Source of the DNA: Ilyonectria destructans
Taxonomy: Eukaryota > Ascomycota > Sordariomycetes > Hypocreales > Nectriaceae
Length of the DNA stretch: 64,000 nucleotides
Reading direction: 5' to 3'
NCBI GenBank assembly: GCA_020740775.1
Contig: JAHEWK010000003.1
Location: forward strand, 2,480,001 to 2,544,000
Shown: positions 58,236 through 64,000 of the stretch, one piece after another
How the letters are laid out: every line of letters starts with the position of its first letter
Position numbering within the stretch: position 1 is the first letter of the stretch
Program-made: the position numbers and the translations under genes
The notes under the pieces: generated by a model
Seen by the model: only the letters and a program-made list of their open reading frames with translations
Databases searched by the model: none
Told to the model about the DNA's origin: nothing

Positions 58236-60945
58236 GGCAGCCGCAGCGTTACGTCGGGCGAGAACGAGAAGCGCACGCCCTGCAAATTGGGCCGCCAGCA
58301 AGGACGGCAGCGAGAGGTCGGAGGGGGACAGGCAAGGCCTTTAGTACTGCAGCGTCGCCCGGGAAGGTTAGGAGAGGCACACAGATGCGGGCGAGGACTC
58401 TGAGGCTGTCGGTATGTAAGATGTCGGGAGAAAGGAGGGAGCAAAGTGGTCTGCCGCGGCGAGCGCTGGAGAAGGCGGTACGGTACTTCTGGAAGCAAAG
58501 CAAGTCTGGGCGCGGTTCATAGGTCACCCCATCGGGTACGGGGCGAATCAATGTGCCCCTCCCCCGCGTGCAACTGGTGATGCACTGATGTCTTGGGAGC
58601 GTCAGAGATTCCAAGACACGATATCCAGCCAGATACGGGCTGAATCATACGAGGGTTCGAGAGCCAACGGAGAGGGATGACGAGAAATGCCAGCGCGCGC
58701 GCTCGATGGTTGGTGGCGGGCTTCGCAGGGCTTCCAGGTTCGCAGGGCTTGTGGACGAGTGGCTTTGTCGGTGTGCCGTCACGTGGCGGAGGGGGGATTG
58801 GGAGGGTCGCAGATGGGTGGTGACTGGGAGCCCGATGACGGGTGGGATGGATTGGAGGGATGGATCATGGATGGATTGGAGGGATGGATCATGGATGGAT
58901 CATGGATGGATCATGGCTGGATCATGGATGGATGACAGAGGAATGAGTGGATATGAGGAGGGTGGCACTTTGAATGGTAGTGGAGGTGGAATGGATGGTA
59001 CTTTGCAAGATAGTGGAGGTTGGATGGTGCTTCGTTCGGTAGTGACGAGTAATAGTGAGTGGATGGATGTTGGGCGTTAGATGGTGGAGGGATTGATTGC
59101 CCACAGCCTGCAGGCCACAGGCCATAGGCCACAGGGCCCAGAGCCAGGGCAGGGCCACAGGGCAGGGTTGAGCCGTCAACCAGTGGACCAGCGGACAGTG
59201 AGTCAGCTGAACGTTGGGGCTGGCGCCTGCGCCTGCTGGGGGCCAGTGTCCGGTGTTGAGGGCGCCTGTTCCACGTTGTGACTGTGTGTGCGCTCCGACA
59301 TGCCCGTGTGCCTGTGTGTGATAGTGTGGCCGTGTGGCCGTGTGGTTGCGCTTGTGCTTGTGCTTGTGCAAACGCGCAAAGATCCGGGGCGGTGCGGTAC
59401 GGATGCGGCGGTACGGTACGGTACGGACGGTACGGGCCCTTGGCCTTGGTGCACTGCCTGCCCGCGCTGTCCTTAAATGCTCTGGCCCGCGGACCTATCC
59501 CTTCCTGAGCGAGGCGTGTGTGCCTGGGCGTCATCGGGCGTCTTCGTCTGTGCTCGCCTGCCGGGAACACATGACTGGACAAAGGGATGTGAGACCTCCA
59601 ACCCAGGTTGTCAGGCCCTCGAGGTAGCCTCCATCTCCCCGACAGAGTGAGCGTTCGGCTTCATCATCTGGTACTTCCGTTGCCTCAACTTCTCAGGGCT
59701 CGCCGGAGTGGGGAACAAACATCGGCCGATCCGGGGCTCTCCGGGTCCATCCCTGGTGGACCAGCCCCTCTCTCCCCTCGGCCCGGTCCGGCATCTGCGG
59801 TCAACTGCCGCACCCTGACCGATCCGGCCTCCGCTGTCTGGCTTTGGTTGTTTCGGCCTGCGTTGACGCCGAAACCATCCGAGTGTTTCCGCCTCTTTTC
59901 GTCGCCCCCAGCCGCCCCCAGCCGCCCCCGATATCTGCACGTACGATGACATGCGTCACGACTAATGGTAGCACATCTATACCCCTAAGAGGTTTCGTGA
60001 TGCCCTGTCAGAATAGGCAACTATCGTCCTCGTACAACCATGCCGTGTCATGAAACCATCTCACAGCACAAGCCAACTTCTGCCAACTTCAACTGGGCTG
60101 CTTTGACCGAACTCCTGAATTAATTTATATCCCCTGCGTATCACCGTCCAAGGAAGGAAATGCCTTGCATGATTCTCATTGGCTATTCAATGTAGAGTGC
60201 CCATGTCTTTGCACCTTTGTACTTGTACACTAGGAAGACAATCAATATCCAACCTCGCCCTTCCTCCCAAGATAAAAGCACCTGTTAAAATTACAGAGAT
60301 TGAAGTCACGACAATCCTGTATTGTCCTAGAAGGCGAGTTGCATAAAGCTTTGGGTATTGCTGTGTGTCAACAAAAACTCCTGAGCGATGAGGGGCAGCC
60401 TTAGTCGGCTCCAACTTGAAGAGTTCCGGTTTGTGCCCTCATCTGGGAAATGAGTTACCAAATTGGTAAATATCCGTCGTCCCCTGAAGATCCACCGGTG
60501 AACCGGAAGAGTTCAAGGCCCGTTGCCGTTGTGTGGTGGCATGTCGGCTGATCGGTCCGAACTGCCGTGACGTCGTACTTACCCAGCCAATCAACGAAGC
60601 CCATTCTGAGCGCTTCATTAAAGTGGTGGTGTAAGCCTAGAATATTCATACCCCGGATGAACCCCCTGGTACAATTTCTCTAGCTTTGGGGTGTTTTCGC
60701 GGGGAACACTCGGGTTCACCCTGGGCAGAGTGAGATCAACCCAGCATATACCGTTCAATAGTTTCTGCCAAGTCATCTTGTACCATGGCATTCCATGGTT
60801 CTGGGTTGGTGGCTGTGCCCATAGGTGTACTCTGATGTCTGGTTGGGGTTGTTGAGATGTCACCATTGAAGAAGGCTCAGGTGGAGTCCATGCACGTAGA
60901 AGTCGGTATTATCGTTTTCTGGACGAATGCTTCTGGATTCGGACA
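58236..60945. other. Intergenic region with microsatellites
   Basis: About 2.7 kb without a supported gene. It contains a GGATGGATCAT minisatellite, CA/GC-rich low-complexity stretches around 59.1-59.5 kb, and the 3' flank of the Zn2Cys6 gene. Confidence 0.45.
58843..58934 (+). repeat. GGATGGATCAT minisatellite
   Basis: Repeated GGATGGATCAT and GGATGGATTGGAG units in tandem over about 90 bp; noncoding. Confidence 0.65.
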
Positions 60946-63141
60946 TCAGGTTCCGAGAAATGTTCGCCTCCGTACTTCTGCTTCCTTGATGATCTCGGCG
61001 GCAAGGTTTAAACTTGGTGCTAATACGGCGTATCGTTCGATTTCTAGCACAACTTCGTTGATGATTTGGTCTAGCGCCTCGCGGTGAGGCACCAATGTGA
61101 GCAAGATGGCGAGTAATGATGGCGACATGGTCGCGCCCATGATGAGCAAGGTCTGAGAGACCACAGAGAGAGCACCTTGCCAAATATATGGCATATGACC
61201 TGCATGGCTAGAGAACAGTTAGCGTCAAAAACTAAAAGATTTCTTCGAAAGAGGTCTTACTGCTCAACAATGTGTTCCAACTGTCGTATGGATGCCTCGA
61301 GGCATTTGTGGCAGCAATCTCGTACCGCAGGATCCAGAACCGCCTGCTCATTGTCCAACACTGCCAAGATGTAGGGCCGATATATAATGGTACGGCAGGC
61401 GAAGAATCGTAGTCGAAGGACTGTTTGTATCGGGTCCTGGATAACAGTTCGCGTGAAAGGGAACTGTAGTGGCAAGGGCAGACTTTCGTACCACTGGGTG
61501 AGTTGGTAGTCAAGCTCCGCAACGACAGGCTCCAAGCTGGTAGTGGAAGCCATGGAGTCCTTGGAATATATGAGCTGGCTGACCCTGTTCAGGAGTCGAC
61601 GTAGCGCAATCTCAGCAAGAAAATACCAGAGCTCATCTCGACCAACTTGTTCCGCCTCCTCTCCTTCGAATCCTCCAGGCAAGCCAACGTTCTCCTCGAA
61701 CTGGACCACCCCCGAGTGTGGCAGATCCAATTCAGCGAGTAGGTCGCTTTCGAAAAGTAAGGCATTCCAGTAAATGCGCTCCACGAGTTCTCGTTGATGG
61801 CTGGGAATTCGGCTTGGAGTCATAAGGAGGAGTTGGAGCTTGGTGCTCGTGGTGCAGAGAAGGTTCCACGCCTCCATTGGCCGGACCAGATAAAAATGAT
61901 ATGCAGCAGCGAGAAGATGGCACTGCGCTGCCACAACGCTGTTTGCTGTCATCATTCCCGGGAGGAGTGACCATGCAGCCGTGAAGTACTGTAGACCTGG
62001 TGGGTCATCCTGAGGAACGATTCGTGAGATGCTGCCATGCAAACTGGCTTGACCGAGAGCCAGAACAAGCAGCACAATACAGCTCTCAGGACCTTCTCGA
62101 AAGCCGTTTGAAAGAGCTGTCCGGTATTGACTACGCCACGTATACGGGTTGACGCAAGCGTACCAAACATTGACCCTTTCGAAATACGCCTCAATATAGG
62201 CCTGGGTGTTGGACAAGTCCACGCAAGGCGTTTTCGTCAACGAATGAAGGGGTTCTCGGGCCATCTCGAGCTGCAAGAGGATTTGAGGATCATATGGTCG
62301 CGAAACGAGGTCTCTGATGAGCGGCCACTGCAGCAGGTGCATTGCGGCGTTTGTGTGAACCTTGGGCATCGTGGAGATGTTGGTACCAGTAGGCTGGGCA
62401 GACCACGTACCGAATCCACCGTTTGGGATGGGAACAAAGCTGGCATTAGTACCGAGGAGGACATTTTCGCCGCTGAGCCCGGTGCCATTGCTCATCGATG
62501 GGGAATCTTGAGTCATGTTGAGGCCGTTTCCTTGAGCATTAACCATGCTCATCTGCAACAAACTTTCGATGTGGTTAAGGCGCTCAAGAATTAGCTTGTC
62601 GCCGGCATCCAACTTAATACCTGGTTCCCGATAGATGCACTCAGCGCCCAGTTCAGTGCACAGCTTGCATTTTGGCTTCGTTCCATCGCACCGGGACTTT
62701 CTCGACCGACAAACCTCGCACTATAATAATGGTTAGCCGGTCGCGATACTGAAAGTTATCCAAACTTCCGCTACATACAGCGATGGTGGCTCTGCGACGT
62801 GGGTAATCAACCCCCGCGTCAGTATTCCTCCTCTTCAGTGGGTTTGAGCCCTCATCGCTCGAGACCCTTTGCCCATTGGTCATGTTGTCGGGCCTGTTGT
62901 CAGAAGACTGTGAGAGATGCCGGGATTTTGGAGCAGCGCTGAGCATGCCGTCTCTGCTGAAGCTGGACGTTCGATGGGTCCTAAGATTGAGGGGAGACTT
63001 GATGCCGGCGTCGTTTGACATTCCTGCTAGCGACGCAGACGATATGTCGATGCTAAAACTGTCACGAGTGGGAAGCGGATACTGCCTGGTGGAAGCGCCC
63101 GAGGCTGAGTGAGGAGATTCACCCGTTGAGGATGGGGACAT
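60946..63141 (-). CDS. Zn2Cys6 fungal transcription factor
   Basis: Three exons: 62779-63141, 61261-62720 and 60946-61207, giving 694 residues. Residues 1-121 are Ser-rich, with RRRATIA just before the intron. The second exon opens directly at the binuclear zinc cluster: CEVCRSRKSRCDGTKPKC, then KLCTELGAEC (C-x2-C-x6-C-x6-C-x2-C-x6-C), followed by a short linker and a coiled stretch (LILERLNHIESLL). The middle is the fungal_trans-type regulatory domain (YIEAYFERVNVWYACVNPYT, LLAAAYHFYLVRPMEAWNLL, RELVERIYWNALLFESDLL). The C-terminal helix block reads AGHMPYIWQGALSVVSQTLL and further. The splice between the Ser-rich N-terminus and the zinc cluster is a common position in this family. Targets are unknown; no obvious gene cluster lies next to it in the window. 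Confidence 0.9.
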
Positions 63142-64000
63142 GGCGTGAGGTTGTGGTCGAAGCCAGATATTGCAAGAGATGAATACAGACGATGAATCGT
63201 CGTCTGATCTGACAGATAGCGCTGGGGCTTGAGGCGGTAATATGTAGATGGCTTCGCTAGGAAGCCGAACCTAAATGTGTAGACAATCCCGAAGAGAGGA
63301 ATGTCAGCGAGGCGACATGTCGGGTACGAGGTGGCGGGGAAGAAGCTTCAGGTGACGAGAATCAACCAGTGGGCTTGAAGCTTGAGGGGTGAGACGGCAA
63401 ATCGGACGTAATGATGGGAGGCGACTGAGGTTGTCTTGGCTGGATGAGAGGATGAGAGTCGACTGTGGACGAGTGAGAGAGGCTGGAATTCAGCAGGAAG
63501 ATGAAGCACTTCAACAGTTCGTCACCAAAGACCAGAAGTTGGGGAAAGGTTCACTTCTCACGAGCAGAATGGATGAGCTATGGTTATGTATGGGGGACAA
63601 CAGGGACAAGGGTCTCTGGAGGGCTCCTGGAGGGCTCTGAGTCGACTTGTCGGAGCGAACCCCAGACCCTAGGCTGGCCCAGCGGTGGAGGTGGGGAGTG
63701 GGAGGTGGAGACGGGGGCGGATGGCGGATGTGCTTGGGGGGATGCTGGGAACTTCTGGAGAAATAGGCCGGCCCTTGGCCACCCAGAGTCGGCGACGGGG
63801 CATCCAAATTGGACCTAGTTGTGATGCACCCGGATTAGACGAGCTCAAGGTGCCAAGCCCCAGGCCAGACCCAAGGAAGGGGAGAGACATGGCATGACAA
63901 CCGAGGGCCGACTCTCCTTGTCGACAGCGGTTTCTGGTGGTGGTGTCGAGTCCGCCACAGACGTATCGAGATGTTGAGCACGGCCGCGTGTCTTGGAGGA
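63142..64000. other. Upstream region of the Zn2Cys6 gene
   Basis: About 0.86 kb to the window edge with no supported gene; presumably the promoter of the transcription factor. Confidence 0.45.

Overview
This window comes from the nuclear genome of a filamentous ascomycete (Pezizomycotina, most like a Sordariomycete). Genes have short introns of about 47-100 nt with GTAAGT/GTATGT-type donors and CTRAC-type branch sites. The protein set is typical of these fungi: Zn2Cys6 and AreB/ASD4-type GATA factors, a DHA2 MFS transporter, a GPI-type cutinase-family esterase, Vip1, Svf1 and Utp21. The base composition is GC-rich. Gene density is low: about 15 protein genes and one tRNA in 64 kb.

Layout. 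1-8.1 kb: 5' part of UTP21 (minus, cut by the window edge), diverging from the inositol-pyrophosphate synthase VIP1 (plus, 5 exons, 1554 aa). 8.1-19.8 kb: a long gene-poor stretch full of C/T-rich simple repeats. It holds only one gene I can support, a 52-residue cysteine-rich protein at 15.3 kb with a long, apparently spliced leader. 19.9-30.3 kb: a compact group of accessory-type genes: a MOSC-domain protein, a 14-TM MFS exporter, an ABCG transporter with a Cys-rich ectodomain, a small beta-carbonic anhydrase and a secreted cutinase-family esterase. 30.3-37.0 kb: a second gene-poor stretch. 37.0-42.0 kb: a membrane-linked GNAT acetyltransferase, a strongly divergent histone H4 variant, and an AreB/ASD4-type GATA factor. 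44.8-54.1 kb: SVF1, a probable small basic protein, a mitochondrial K+/H+ exchange-related protein, an intron-containing tRNA-Ala(AGC) and a ROG1-type DUF676 lipase. 55.3-61.2 kb: an RBR E3 ubiquitin ligase. 60.9-63.1 kb: a Zn2Cys6 transcription factor.

Most interesting: the H4 variant (38948-39728). It is a six-exon gene whose frame stays intact through five introns. It encodes 136 residues: a near-canonical first part of the histone fold, a rewritten remainder, an unrelated N-tail that lacks the usual K5/K8/K12 acetylation context, and an added C-terminal tail. Also of note are the CAG-repeat splice acceptor in the GATA factor, which could generate isoforms, the tiny CxxC protein alone in a desert, and the unresolved N-terminus of the ABCG transporter. 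All exon boundaries were read by eye from splice motifs, reading phase and family resemblance; none is confirmed by transcripts.
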